Origin: a virus
Virus record (IMG/VR): IMGVR_UViG_3300031857_000630
Location: 1 to 36,072 of that record
Direction: 5' to 3' (one strand)
Length of the DNA stretch: 36,072 bases
The position numbers were made by a program, and so were the translations under genes. Of the stretch, positions 19,015-27,075 are shown piece after piece; the stretch's first letter is position 1, and the number at the start of each line of letters is the position of its first letter. The notes under the pieces were generated by a model that was given only the letters and a program-made list of their open reading frames with translations, ran no database searches and was not told where the DNA came from.

Positions 19015-19340
19015 TGCCACAATTACCTCTTAAAAATACCATATATCAGAACACATTAGGAGCAGGGACTACTGTTTTGTACATCTGTCCTGCTGGCTAT
19101 ATTGGTAGCATCGGTGCCATACGGTTTAATAACCCTGCTGCATATGATATCACATTTACTGTGAATAGGGTAAACCCTGCATCAAGTGTGGTTGGTTATG
19201 CCTTCACCCTTGCTGCTGGAGATGTTGTGGTAGACAGCACTTCCTACAAGCTTAATGTGGGAGATTCTATTGAGGTAAATCTTTCGGCAGCCGGTACCAA
19301 CTGCTTTTTTGAAATAACTGAAACATCCCTTACTACATAA
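19014..19340 (+). CDS. Small beta-rich protein, structural candidate
   Basis: 108 residues, nearly all Ala, Gly, Thr, Val and Asn, with alternating strands (TTVLYICPAGYIGSIGAIRF, then AYDITFTVNRVNP and DSIEVNLSAAG). The pattern is that of jelly-roll-like decoration or fibre-associated proteins. It is directly upstream of the fibre gene with one-base overlap, so it probably belongs to the same virion part. No specific family recognised. Confidence 0.6.
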   Translation: MPQLPLKNTIYQNTLGAGTTVLYICPAGYIGSIGAIRFNNPAAYDITFTVNRVNPASSVVGYAFTLAAGDVVVDSTSYKLNVGDSIEVNLSAAGTNCFFEITETSLTT

Positions 19341-21535
19341 TGGCATTTGGATTAACAGACATACAAGGTCAGGTATTCGGATTTCCTTTAGTAAGGGTAT
19401 ATGGAGCTAATGGTAAACAGAAGTTCCCGGCCGGTGGTGGAGGAGTTACATCTGTAACTGCCGTAAGCCCTATTGTATCATCAGGTGGTTTGACTCCGGT
19501 CATATCTACACTGATGAATACTAATAAGTTGATTGGTAGATCAACAGCTGGTACTGGGGTAATGGAGGAAATTACAATAGGATCAGGACTGAGTTTATCT
19601 GGTGGTATATTATCAACTACAGCAACTGGAGGAGGTATATCACATGGTACAGCTACAGGTACAGATACCTATGCTGTGACTATTGCTGGAGTTACATCAT
19701 ATGCTGATGGAGATGCTTACCTCATCAGGTTTACTAATGGTAATACTACTGGATGTACCTTAAATATCAATAGCCTTGGTGCAGTAACCCTTTACAGAAA
19801 CAATGACGGGGTTTTGATTGGTGGGGATATTATTGATGGAGCAGAAATGCTCTGCATCTACAACTCTACCATTAGTGGATTTCAAGTTATTGGTACAGCT
19901 CCTAACACCTTGCTTGGCTACGTTACTAATGCAGATTCAGTAACTATAACTAAGGGTACGGTTGTATATGCGTTTAGTGGAACAGGGGATAGAATGACTG
20001 TGAAGAGAGCAGCAAATACTGCTGATGCTACATCAGCCCAAACAGTAGGTCTGGTTCTTTCTACATCAATTGCTGCTAACCAGAAGGGATTGATCATGAT
20101 GCAAGGTCTGTTGGATGGGTTGAGTATACTACCTACTTCAACTTTTGCTGATGGTGATCCAATATATCTAGGTGCTACTGCAGGTTCCATTACTAATGTA
20201 AAGCCGTATGCTCCTAATCATCTTGTCTATCTTGGTGTTGTTACAACAGCCAGCCCGGGATCAGCAGGCAGAATGTATGTTAAGGTACAGAATGGTTATG
20301 AGTTAGATGAACTTCATAATGTACAAGCTCAAACTCCTACGGTAAATGATGTTTTATATTATTTTGGAGGAAGCCCTGGTCAATGGAAAACCGCATCTAT
20401 CTCAACAATATTAGGTTATACACCTGTACCGGATACCAGAACTCTTACAATCAATGGTGTAGCACAGGATCTGTCTGCGGATAGAACATGGACAGTTACA
20501 ACTTCTCCTGGGGTATTTACTAGTAGTATTGGTGTTGACACAAATGACCTCAATGCTAGTATTACCTCAGATGGGATCTTAACCATAACCCCTACAACCA
20601 ATTTAAAGATTACCGGTTTACAAGGAGGTGCCGCTGGCAGAAGCATTACTCTGTTTAATGGATCAGCTAACTACACCTTGTTTATTGAACACAACAGTTC
20701 AAGCAGTAGTGCAGCCAACAGGATTTTTAACCCAGACAGAAACTTCATTGTGATTCTCCCACAAGAAAGTATCCTTCTTACTTATAGAGGTGATCTCTCT
20801 TTATGGTATACACAAAGATTAGGTCTGGCTACTCAGTTTGATGATTTTAGTGATTTCCTTGTTACCGGTGTTTCTGGTAACAGTGGTAACCTTGATTGCT
20901 GGGGCCAGCTTGGTGCCGGTACCCCTAACACTGCAGCATTTGCTTTAAGGAATGGGGTACTGGGAATGACTCTGCCAGCTACTGCAGGTAACTACATTCA
21001 TGTAGGAACAGCAACAGCTACAACCACATCTATGGGAGATGCCGTTGCCGGTGTTTCCAGATACATGTGCACAAGGGTTGCTATTGCTCAGTTACCTGTG
21101 GTTACAACAAGGGACTATGAATTAAAACTGGGATTTCTCTTAGCAAAGAATGCTTCATACCTAGCTAATTCAGGAGCATTCTGGTATCTGGATAGAAACT
21201 TTGCCAACTGGCAATGTATTACAACTCCCTCTGCTGCAGGACAGACTATTGTAGATAGTGGTATTCCTGCAACAGCCGGGACAGGTGCCAGTAACTTCTT
21301 ACACCTTGGTGTTGTACAACTGGTTGGTCCATCCGGTGGATCTGTTGTGGCTAACTGCTGCTTCTTTGCCGTAGATTCAAATGGTACCATAAGCTTTGGT
21401 AGTAGATTACAGACTACCAACTTACCAACCCAGGGATATGATATATCTGCTGACTTATTTAGAGTTGCTACAGGGACCAGTGGAAACATGCTTTATATTG
21501 ACTACCTTGGATACAAGGGTAATGCATTGAGATAA
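19340..21535 (+). CDS. Tail or head fibre / receptor-binding protein
   Basis: 731 residues, rich in Gly, Thr, Ser and Asn. An N-terminal anchor (MAFGLTDIQGQVFGF) is followed by repeated short fibre motifs: VSPIVSSGGLTPVIS, SGSGLSLSGGILS-like turns, and in the middle NDVLYYFGGSPGQWKTASI then GYTPVPDTRTLTINGVAQDL. These recur in fibres of Bacteroidota phages. The C-terminal 250 residues (from about 480) form a different, globular-looking part (LYTQRL..FDDFSDFLV to DYLGYKGNALR), the likely receptor-binding end. No enzyme motif is seen. It is followed by a small gene at one-base overlap that may be its chaperone. Confidence 0.75.
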   Translation: MAFGLTDIQGQVFGFPLVRVYGANGKQKFPAGGGGVTSVTAVSPIVSSGGLTPVISTLMNTNKLIGRSTAGTGVMEEITIGSGLSLSGGILSTTATGGGISHGTATGTDTYAVTIAGVTSYADGDAYLIRFTNGNTTGCTLNINSLGAVTLYRNNDGVLIGGDIIDGAEMLCIYNSTISGFQVIGTAPNTLLGYVTNADSVTITKGTVVYAFSGTGDRMTVKRAANTADATSAQTVGLVLSTSIAANQKGLIMMQGLLDGLSILPTSTFADGDPIYLGATAGSITNVKPYAPNHLVYLGVVTTASPGSAGRMYVKVQNGYELDELHNVQAQTPTVNDVLYYFGGSPGQWKTASISTILGYTPVPDTRTLTINGVAQDLSADRTWTVTTSPGVFTSSIGVDTNDLNASITSDGILTITPTTNLKITGLQGGAAGRSITLFNGSANYTLFIEHNSSSSSAANRIFNPDRNFIVILPQESILLTYRGDLSLWYTQRLGLATQFDDFSDFLVTGVSGNSGNLDCWGQLGAGTPNTAAFALRNGVLGMTLPATAGNYIHVGTATATTTSMGDAVAGVSRYMCTRVAIAQLPVVTTRDYELKLGFLLAKNASYLANSGAFWYLDRNFANWQCITTPSAAGQTIVDSGIPATAGTGASNFLHLGVVQLVGPSGGSVVANCCFFAVDSNGTISFGSRLQTTNLPTQGYDISADLFRVATGTSGNMLYIDYLGYKGNALR

Positions 21536-21846
21536 TGAAGTACTTTATTACATCTGTAACCTTTACCAAAGATGATGGCCAGCAGACTATTCTCAAGGTT
21601 GTGAGATCTTGTGAGGATATTGATTATCCTGCTGCTCAAATTGAGGCTGCCCAGTATTTAGTTGATCAGGCCGCTAAAGAAAATCATTGGGTTACTCCTA
21701 TAGTAGATACTCCGGTATATGAGGAAATAACTCTTACAAGGTGGAACACTTTGATGAACAACAACTTGGATCCTGAGTTATATCCTACTAACTTTGTAGA
21801 AGATTTTACAATTTACACTGAATCCAATGAAGAGCCCATTCCTTAA
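21535..21846 (+). CDS. Small protein after fibre gene, possible fibre assembly factor
   Basis: 103 residues, MKYFITSVTFTKDDGQQTIL then AAQIEAAQYLVDQAAKENHW and an acidic end (ESNEEPIP). Short proteins coded directly after fibre genes are often fibre chaperones or adhesins, and its start overlaps the fibre stop by one base. This role is inference from position only. Confidence 0.5.
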   Translation: MKYFITSVTFTKDDGQQTILKVVRSCEDIDYPAAQIEAAQYLVDQAAKENHWVTPIVDTPVYEEITLTRWNTLMNNNLDPELYPTNFVEDFTIYTESNEEPIP

Positions 21847-22213
21847 ACGACTTATCAAATTCTTCCAAGAATGGGAAGGAATTTGGCTGATCCCCAGTTT
21901 GTTCTTTTTGTTCATAGGGGTATCCTCTTTTCTTATTTACATTTGGGGACCTGATGTAGGTATCTTCCGGCCGGGTTTACTCAACAAGGTTTTTCTTGCA
22001 TGCTTGGTATTTTTTGTAGGTACCACAGTAGTAAACTTTGTGATCAACTTTTATCACAGAGGTCTCTATAAATACTATTACAAAAAAGATGAGGATAAGC
22101 AGATTAAGTATGATTTTGATTTATTACCACCATGGCTAAAAGTGTTGTTTGTGCCTTTGTACTCTTTAATTTTGTTAATGCTTTTTTTCTATCTAGTTGT
22201 GAAAGTAGTGTAA
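21827..22213 (+). CDS. Holin-like integral membrane protein
   Basis: 128 residues with three hydrophobic segments (about 18-38, 51-72 and 107-127), short loops and a charged cytoplasm-like middle (YHRGLYKYYYKKDEDKQ). Three transmembrane segments and a position directly before the cell-wall hydrolase gene fit a class I-like holin, which opens the inner membrane at lysis. Family not recognised by sequence. It overlaps the previous gene by 20 bases and the hydrolase gene by 82 bases. Confidence 0.58.
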   Translation: MKSPFLKRLIKFFQEWEGIWLIPSLFFLFIGVSSFLIYIWGPDVGIFRPGLLNKVFLACLVFFVGTTVVNFVINFYHRGLYKYYYKKDEDKQIKYDFDLLPPWLKVLFVPLYSLILLMLFFYLVVKVV

Positions 22214-22779
22214 CAGCAACTAGATCTGTAAAAGCATCTATAACCGTAGACACTCTTGTAGAGGGTGAGCCGGAGGTATTTGATATTGAGCCTGAAATAC
22301 AGGAACAAGAAGATCAAGACAAGGTAAGAAAACTACTGAGAAGAAGCTATAGATCTCAGATAGGAGTAAGGGAAGCAACCGGTAAAAATGATGGCAAGGC
22401 TGTAGCAAAGTACCTGAGATCGGTAAACCTTGGAGAAGGTTATGCCTGGTGTGCTGCTTATGTGAGATGGAACTTTGATCAGGTTAATGTAAAGACAACT
22501 ATTACAGCCTGGTCACCAACTGCTGAGAATAAAAAAAACATTGTATACAAAAACGGTGTTTTTAGAAAGGATGCTAAATACGGAGATGTAATAACTTTGT
22601 ATTATCCTAAGAAAGGCAGGATAGGTCATACTGGATTTTTTGATAGCTTTGAGAGCGAAACACTGATCTCAACTGTTGAGGGAAACACAAATGACAGAAA
22701 ATCAAATGAAGGTGACGGTGTTTATGTTGTCTTCAGACCAATAGGAACAATACATTCAATATCATCATGGATAGAGTAA
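22132..22779 (+). CDS. CHAP-type cell-wall hydrolase, lipoprotein (endolysin candidate)
   Basis: 215 residues. The N-terminus is a lipoprotein signal (MAKSVVCAF..FFLSSC, with lipobox cysteine C23) and an acidic linker (33-62) leads to the catalytic domain. Domain motifs of the CHAP/NlpC type are clear: GYAWCAAYVRW with the nucleophile C107, GRIGHTGFF with H166, and STVEGNTND (181-188) typical of CHAP amidases. Likely role: cutting peptidoglycan cross-bridges at lysis. A lipid anchor on an endolysin is unusual and could hold it at the membrane until holin action. It overlaps the holin-like gene by 82 bases. Confidence 0.8.
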   Translation: MAKSVVCAFVLFNFVNAFFLSSCESSVTATRSVKASITVDTLVEGEPEVFDIEPEIQEQEDQDKVRKLLRRSYRSQIGVREATGKNDGKAVAKYLRSVNLGEGYAWCAAYVRWNFDQVNVKTTITAWSPTAENKKNIVYKNGVFRKDAKYGDVITLYYPKKGRIGHTGFFDSFESETLISTVEGNTNDRKSNEGDGVYVVFRPIGTIHSISSWIE

Positions 22780-23129
22780 TGAAAAGATGGAGGCTTATCT
22801 TGTTTATCATCATGGCTTTTGCCCTGATTGTAATGTACAGGTATGCCTCAAATCAACGTCAAGCTTACAAGAAGGAGCTTGAATACCAACTTACTAAAGC
22901 TTACCAAGACAGCATTTCTATGCGTAGGTTGATCAGATACAAAGATGATGAGGCCTTCAGATACAGAGATAGTCTTAGACAAGAAAAGATTAACTACATA
23001 AAGTTGCAAAATGAAAAACAACGTGTTAAGATCATTAGGGAGATTAAGTCTATTGCTACTGCTTCTGATAGCAGCAGAGATGACGTATGGCTCAACTCAT
23101 GGGCTACAGAGGACAGTCTTATCTACTGA
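22767..23129 (+). CDS. Inner-membrane spanin-like protein
   Basis: 120 residues: one N-terminal transmembrane segment (RLILFIIMAFALIVMYRYA) and a long, charged periplasmic helix with heptads (QRQAYKKELEYQLTKAYQD and on). This is the i-spanin (Rz-like) layout. It follows the hydrolase with a 13-base overlap, and another lysis-type gene lies nested in its 3' end in another frame. Known: i-spanin and o-spanin fuse inner and outer membranes as the last lysis step. The identity here is by topology and position. Confidence 0.6.
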   Translation: MDRVMKRWRLILFIIMAFALIVMYRYASNQRQAYKKELEYQLTKAYQDSISMRRLIRYKDDEAFRYRDSLRQEKINYIKLQNEKQRVKIIREIKSIATASDSSRDDVWLNSWATEDSLIY

Positions 23130-23574
23130 TAGTGTGTCCCCAGGATTCCGGGATACTCTGGACATTCTACGCAGACCTCCTAAAAGATTGATCTATCAAA
23201 AAGAAAAGGGAGTATTCCTAAATGAACTCCAAGAGCAAGTTACTCTGGAGAAGCTTTTATGGAAAGAGGTATACCGTCAGGATGCCGTGGCCATGTATTG
23301 GATTAATGTTGCTCTTGAAGAAAGAAACAATGAGTTAATTAATCGTAATCAGAAACTTCAAGAGGATCTAGACAAGACTGAAGTAGAGGCTCTCAAGTCT
23401 GTAGCAAACATGGAACATTACCGAGGATTGTACAAGAGCTATGAATCACAGAACATTTCTCTTAGGGAAGAGAATGGAAAGATTAAACTCAAGCTCTGGG
23501 TATGGAGAGGTATTGGTGTCACTGCTACTGGAGGCTTTGTTTATTTAGCAGGAAAACAGTTGTTTTTTAGATAA
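23011..23574 (+). CDS. Second spanin-like protein, overlapping, with C-terminal membrane segment
   Basis: 187 residues. Signal-peptide-like N-terminus (LSLLLLLLIAAEMTYG), central coiled coil (residues 95-155) and a C-terminal transmembrane segment (WRGIGVTATGGFVYLAG). Its first 119 bases lie inside the previous gene in another frame, the arrangement typical of Rz/Rz1 spanin pairs. It lacks the lipobox cysteine expected of an o-spanin, so anchoring at both ends or a different type of lysis protein is possible. Start by ATG at 23011. Confidence 0.55.
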   Translation: MKNNVLRSLGRLSLLLLLLIAAEMTYGSTHGLQRTVLSTDSVSPGFRDTLDILRRPPKRLIYQKEKGVFLNELQEQVTLEKLLWKEVYRQDAVAMYWINVALEERNNELINRNQKLQEDLDKTEVEALKSVANMEHYRGLYKSYESQNISLREENGKIKLKLWVWRGIGVTATGGFVYLAGKQLFFR

Positions 23575-23593
23575 ATTTGCTTATCTTATAGAT

Positions 23594-23698
23594 ATGGGAC
23601 TCGGGAATAATAACTACCAATCTGGATCAAAGAAATCCAACTATGCATATCAATTGAAAGTGCTAAAGTTGCTTCAAAGAATCCTTAATGCATTATAA
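23594..23698 (+). CDS. 34-residue mini-protein, copy of the next gene's N-terminus
   Basis: ATG 23594, TAA 23696-23698. It begins MGLGNNNYQSGSKKSNYAYQ and ends with LKVLKLLQRILNAL. The next gene begins MGLGNGNSNEGNKGSNFNYE then LKTLQLLEAIA, the same module. The protein is therefore a stand-alone copy of the fibre-like protein's N-terminal anchor, either a decayed duplicate or a functional short peptide. Confidence 0.5.
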   Translation: MGLGNNNYQSGSKKSNYAYQLKVLKLLQRILNAL

Positions 23699-23700
23699 CA

Positions 23701-24276
23701 ATGGGACTAGGGAACGGAAATTCAAATGAAGGTAACAAAGGCTCTAATTTTAATTATGAGCTCAAAACCCTTCAGCTGTTAGAAGCAATTGCTATTGCAA
23801 TTGAACAAGGAGGTGGCCCTGGAGGTCTTACCTGTACAACTATTGCCAACTGTGCAATTATCCAAGGTTTACAGCAAGATGTAACTGATGCTACTGCAAA
23901 ACTAGCTGATGTAGACTCTGCTTGTTTTTCACCTACAATGACTTCTTCAACTGATCCTATCAATAAATCCTTTGGTCAGTATCAACGTGTGGGTAACATT
24001 GTTACATGTACTGTTTATTTCCAAATCACTGGTGCAGTAAGCTCTGATGCGATTGTTACCATTGATGTTCCTATTCAAGATCCTGCATCAGACTATAGTG
24101 CTGCTGATGGTTTAATCATGGGATCTTTGACTGCAAGTAACATTGAGTTTTGGAGAAACCTTGACTTTGGTGGTGGTGTTACTAACGGTATCACTTTTTA
24201 CATGCGTAATACTGGTGTTGTTGATGGAGATTTTACTGCCCAGTTCTCATATGCATACGATACGTCACTTTGTTAA
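23701..24276 (+). CDS. Virion fibre-like protein with MGLGN anchor
   Basis: 191 residues. An anchor of about 36 residues (MGLGNGNS to ELKTLQLLEAIAIAIEQ) is followed by a Gly-rich hinge (GGGPGGLTC), a helical segment (GLQQDVTDATAKLADVD) and a beta domain of about 110 residues (VGNIVTCTVYFQITGAVSSD, then TFYMRNTG, then TAQFSYAYDTSLC). This order (anchor, short coil, globular beta end) fits a short fibre or decoration protein that binds the virion by its N-terminus. A 34-residue copy of its anchor lies just upstream. Confidence 0.6.
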   Translation: MGLGNGNSNEGNKGSNFNYELKTLQLLEAIAIAIEQGGGPGGLTCTTIANCAIIQGLQQDVTDATAKLADVDSACFSPTMTSSTDPINKSFGQYQRVGNIVTCTVYFQITGAVSSDAIVTIDVPIQDPASDYSAADGLIMGSLTASNIEFWRNLDFGGGVTNGITFYMRNTGVVDGDFTAQFSYAYDTSLC

Positions 24277-24288
24277 ACTTTTATATCA

Positions 24289-24657
24289 ATGGAAGTAACC
24301 TCACTAACATTTAACATCAAGGACGTAGTTACTATTGTCATAGGTATTGGTTCCTTTCTTGGATTCTACTATGCCTTGAAATCTCAGGTAGAGAAAGTAA
24401 AGTCTAATGTGGATGAGCTAGAGAAGAAGCAAGAAAAGGACCATCAAGCAGTAATACAGGCCATGAAAGATCACAAGGATGACTCAGACAAAAAGGAAGA
24501 ACTTGTCTACAAGAGAATCAATGAGATCAGAGATGAGCAAAAAGATGCTCATGGTAAGCTTGAGCAAAAGATTGATGCCATGGCCAAAGATCTGTCTACA
24601 ATGAATACAAATCTCTCTGAGATTGCTGGATATATAAAAGCTAAAAAGGAAGGTTGA
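24289..24657 (+). CDS. Membrane-anchored coiled-coil protein, holin-like
   Basis: 122 residues: N-terminal amphipathic part, one transmembrane segment (VVTIVIGIGSFLGFYYAL) and a very charged long coiled coil (residues 32-110). This topology occurs in holin-associated proteins (BhlA/XhlA types). It is the last gene before the terminator at 24.7 kb, so it closes the fibre/lysis unit. Role by position and topology only. Confidence 0.55.
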   Translation: MEVTSLTFNIKDVVTIVIGIGSFLGFYYALKSQVEKVKSNVDELEKKQEKDHQAVIQAMKDHKDDSDKKEELVYKRINEIRDEQKDAHGKLEQKIDAMAKDLSTMNTNLSEIAGYIKAKKEG

Positions 24658-24693
24658 TCGCCTTCTGTTTTGGTTCAGTTTATGGGTTAAGCT

Positions 24694-24730
24694 AAAAAGC
24701 CTGGGTTTATGCTCAGGCTTTTCTTTTGTT
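24694..24730 (+). terminator. Strong intrinsic terminator ending the fibre/lysis unit
   Basis: AAAAGCCTG, a 10-nt loop, CAGGCTTTTCTTTT: a 7-bp GC-containing stem extended by A/T pairs and a U-run. It lies 37 bases after the last stop (24657) and just before a promoter. Confidence 0.9.
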
Positions 24731-24734
24731 TAAC

Positions 24735-24765
24735 TTTGTAAAGTTTAAACTTTATATTATATTTG
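24735..24765 (+). promoter_or_regulatory. Host-type promoter (TTTG-N19-TATATTTG)
   Basis: TTTG at 24735-24738, a 19-base spacer, and TATATTTG at 24758-24765. This is an exact fit to the Bacteroidota -33/-7 consensus TTTG-N19-21-TAnnTTTG. The spacer contains TAAAGTTTAAAC, which is shared with 33685-33696. It drives the unit starting at 24790. Confidence 0.82.
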
Positions 24766-24789
24766 TCTTACAATTTAAAAACCAACATC

Positions 24790-25041
24790 ATGTCAGAAAC
24801 ACAAGCACATGTTTCCCCTGAGGAAATGGCAGCAAGACAAGCTGAAATCAAGGCTTATTATGAGAGCCAGATTCCTTTCCTAGAAGTACAGAAACAGTAT
24901 GAAACTCTTATTACAGAGTTACAGGAATTAGAAGCTCGTAGAGCAATGGCAACAATGAGAGTTGCTCAGATTATGGCTCCAAGTCAAGAGCCATCTAAAG
25001 ACACACCAGAATCAAAAAGAACACTTAGAAAAGAAGAGTAA
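24790..25041 (+). CDS. 83-residue small helical protein, unknown
   Basis: ATG at 24790 (MSETQAHVSPEEMAARQAEI). A TTG at 24763 would start inside the promoter -7 element, so the ATG is preferred. The protein is helical with a charged end (SKDTPESKRTLRKEE). It leads the operon that contains the HU/IHF-like protein, nuclease, TerL and portal. Its stop overlaps the next start by one base. No family recognised. Confidence 0.6.
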   Translation: MSETQAHVSPEEMAARQAEIKAYYESQIPFLEVQKQYETLITELQELEARRAMATMRVAQIMAPSQEPSKDTPESKRTLRKEE

Positions 25042-25412
25042 TGGCACTAGTTAATCAAGTACGGAAAAATGTTAAGATGGACCTCTGGAGCATTGTAAAG
25101 TTTCAGTTGGCTGTGCATTGCCATCTTAAACAGATGAACGTATCTGATCAAGACTTGTCATGTTTGACTTTCCTTGCTCTTTCTGGTGAGAAAGAACTAA
25201 CTGATTTTTGTGAGACTGCTACCAAGAACAAGATTTTTGGTAGTAGTCAATCAGTTAGAAATGCTGTGACTAAAGCAGAAAAGAAAGGTCTTATTGTAAA
25301 GAACGGAAAATCAAAGAAGACAATTCTCTTGAACCCGGATATGAAGATTCAGATTTCAGGTAACATCCTATTAGATTATAAGATTGTCCATGTTGAACCC
25401 AAAGAAAGCTAA
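25041..25412 (+). CDS. Winged-helix-like conserved phage protein
   Basis: 123 residues. Helical N-terminus (residues 10-40), then SQSVRNAVTKAEKKGLIVKN, the helix-turn-wing pattern of a winged helix (KKGLIV entering KxxKTILLNPD). Proteins of this pattern precede HU/IHF-like genes in crAss-like phages. Likely DNA binding, perhaps in the control of late genes or the packaging machinery (inference). Its end overlaps the next gene by 23 bases. Confidence 0.6.
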   Translation: MALVNQVRKNVKMDLWSIVKFQLAVHCHLKQMNVSDQDLSCLTFLALSGEKELTDFCETATKNKIFGSSQSVRNAVTKAEKKGLIVKNGKSKKTILLNPDMKIQISGNILLDYKIVHVEPKES

Positions 25413-25797
25413 TGACCTCTACAAGGAGGCAGCCGATGAGCTAGGTATGTCTGAATCAGATGTTTCAGATATTGTGTCTTTCTACTGGAGTTCTCTCCGG
25501 AAGAAGATGGAAAACATGGATGATGCTTATATTCTCATAGAGAACTTTGGTACTTTTTACGTCAGGCTGAAGAACTTGCAGCAGGAGATTGAAAAGAACC
25601 AGATCTACTTAAAAGGAATAAACCCTAAGAACTATGACAAGTATCCCTTCTACAAGGTAGCAACCCATAGACTTACCAAGTTTAATGGTCTTAAAGAACA
25701 GATACTCAAAGAGTTACAAAAGAAAAAAGAACTTAAAACCAAACGATATGGCAAAGACATTTCTGGAGGCATGGAAACAAAAGGGACAGATTCTTGA
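25390..25797 (+). CDS. HU/IHF-family DNA-bending protein
   Basis: 135 residues from ATG 25390 (a TTG six bases earlier is less likely). KKANDLYKEAADELGMSESDVSDIV matches the N-terminal helices of HU/IHF, and DAYILIENFGTFYVR (about 50-64) matches the characteristic strand IxxFGTFxxR. The C-terminal part is longer than in host HU (about 90 residues). Known: crAss-like phages carry IHF-like genes near TerL, and the proteins bend and condense DNA. Role inferred: genome compaction or packaging initiation. Its end overlaps the next gene. Confidence 0.82.
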   Translation: MLNPKKANDLYKEAADELGMSESDVSDIVSFYWSSLRKKMENMDDAYILIENFGTFYVRLKNLQQEIEKNQIYLKGINPKNYDKYPFYKVATHRLTKFNGLKEQILKELQKKKELKTKRYGKDISGGMETKGTDS

Positions 25798-26062
25798 GGG
25801 AATTAAGAATGCTGTATTCAAACAAGAGCACATTGAAGAAATTGCCTCTAAAAGAAATGAGGTATGCCAGTCATGTGATCTTATAGACAGAACCGGTGAC
25901 AAATGCTTTATGGCTGGTACTCAACCCTGTTGTGGAGTCTGTGGCTGCTCCTTACAGTTTTTGCAGAGATCTCTTTCCTCAAAATGTGAGGCAGGTAAAT
26001 GGGATGCTGTGCTTACAGATGAAGAAGACGATGATCTAACAGAATATTTAAACAATGAGTGA
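25748..26062 (+). CDS. Cysteine-rich zinc-binding protein
   Basis: 104 residues from ATG 25748 (MAKTFLEAWKQKGQIL), which overlaps the HU/IHF-like gene by 50 bases; the earlier start at 25685 would overlap by 113. The cysteine pattern is dense: EVCQSCDLI, DKCFM, TQPCCGVCGCSL and SSKCEAG, enough for two zinc sites. The end is very acidic. Such proteins occur in phage packaging regions with unknown role. Function unknown. Confidence 0.66.
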   Translation: MAKTFLEAWKQKGQILEGIKNAVFKQEHIEEIASKRNEVCQSCDLIDRTGDKCFMAGTQPCCGVCGCSLQFLQRSLSSKCEAGKWDAVLTDEEDDDLTEYLNNE

Positions 26063-26297
26063 TAGATCGTTTGTATTATACACAGGAAAAGAGGGTTACG
26101 ATCTCTTTATTAAAGCCCTTGATAAAGCTAATTTAGTATCCGTTATTGACTATCTTTATGAAGATGGTGGCTTACTAGAGGCTGAAAGAGACAGACTTGT
26201 ACAGATGGTTAATTCAGATGACCCTGGAGACTTACTTATTGCAAAATTGATTTTAAACACACAACATGGCTATACTTTTTCTACCCCAGGAACATAA
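26055..26297 (+). CDS. 80-residue protein, unknown
   Basis: MSDRSFVLYTGKEGYDLFIK then DKANLVSVIDYLYEDGGLLE and a LLIAKLILNTQHG end. It is helical and acidic, and is coupled to both neighbours (8-base overlap upstream, 32-base overlap with the nuclease gene). No family recognised. Confidence 0.58.
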   Translation: MSDRSFVLYTGKEGYDLFIKALDKANLVSVIDYLYEDGGLLEAERDRLVQMVNSDDPGDLLIAKLILNTQHGYTFSTPGT

Positions 26298-27075
26298 ATA
26301 CATTAACATAGATCCTTCTGAAAAGATTGAATGGACCAGTGTTACAAGTATTATCTCCAAGTTCAAAGAACCATTTGATGCTGATGCTATTGCAGCAAAG
26401 ACGGCAAAGAACAAAAAGAGTAAATGGTATGGTCTTGATCCTGAGGTAATCAAGGAAGCCTGGAAAAATGAGGCATCAAAAGCAGTAAATCTTGGGTCAT
26501 GGTACCATGCTCAAAGAGAACGTGACTTACTTTCTTGTAGTACAATTAGTGTTGAGGATTGCATTATACCTGTTGTACCTTACATTGAAAAAGACGGGAT
26601 CAAACAAGCTCCAGTACAAAAGCTTGAGAATGGTATCTATCCTGAGCACATGGTTTATCTTAAATCAGCCGGCATCTGTGGCCAGGCCGATAGGGTAGAA
26701 GTCATTAATGGTACAGTCAATATCTATGACTACAAGACCAACAAGGAAATCAAATCCGAGGGATTTACCAACTGGGAGGGTATTACAAAGAAAATGTTTG
26801 CTCCTCTTAATCATCTGGATGATTGCAATCTAAACCATTACAATATCCAATTGAGTATCTACATGTACATTATTCTCAAGCATAATCCTAAGCTTAAACC
26901 TGGGAAGCTTGTGATTGAACACATTCAGTTTAAAGAGGCTGGCCGGGATGCCTATGATAATAGGGTTGTGCTCTATGATGACAAAGGGGAACCGGTTGTA
27001 GACAAGATTGTACAATACCACCTACCTTTCCTAAAAGAAGAAGTAATTAGTATCATAAATTATTTGAAGAGCTAA
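26266..27075 (+). CDS. PD-(D/E)XK family nuclease
   Basis: 269 residues. Motifs in order: GSWYHAQRE (78-85, histidine before the core), YPEHMVY (126-131, E127), GICGQADRVE (136-145, D142), IYDYKTNKE (153-161, D155-x-K157) and HYNIQLSIYMYIL. The D-x15-D-x-K spacing is the RecB/Cas4-like nuclease core. Known: crAss-like phages carry such a nuclease near TerL. Likely roles are processing of branched or concatemeric DNA before packaging, or recombination. It overlaps the previous gene by 32 bases and the next by one. Confidence 0.82.
   Translation: MAILFLPQEHKYINIDPSEKIEWTSVTSIISKFKEPFDADAIAAKTAKNKKSKWYGLDPEVIKEAWKNEASKAVNLGSWYHAQRERDLLSCSTISVEDCIIPVVPYIEKDGIKQAPVQKLENGIYPEHMVYLKSAGICGQADRVEVINGTVNIYDYKTNKEIKSEGFTNWEGITKKMFAPLNHLDDCNLNHYNIQLSIYMYIILKHNPKLKPGKLVIEHIQFKEAGRDAYDNRVVLYDDKGEPVVDKIVQYHLPFLKEEVISIINYLKS

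Noticed and set aside
20416-21489. Long minus-strand frames inside the fibre gene
   Set aside because: They result from the Thr/Gly/Val-rich codons of the fibre; the products are low-complexity and there is no sign of initiation.
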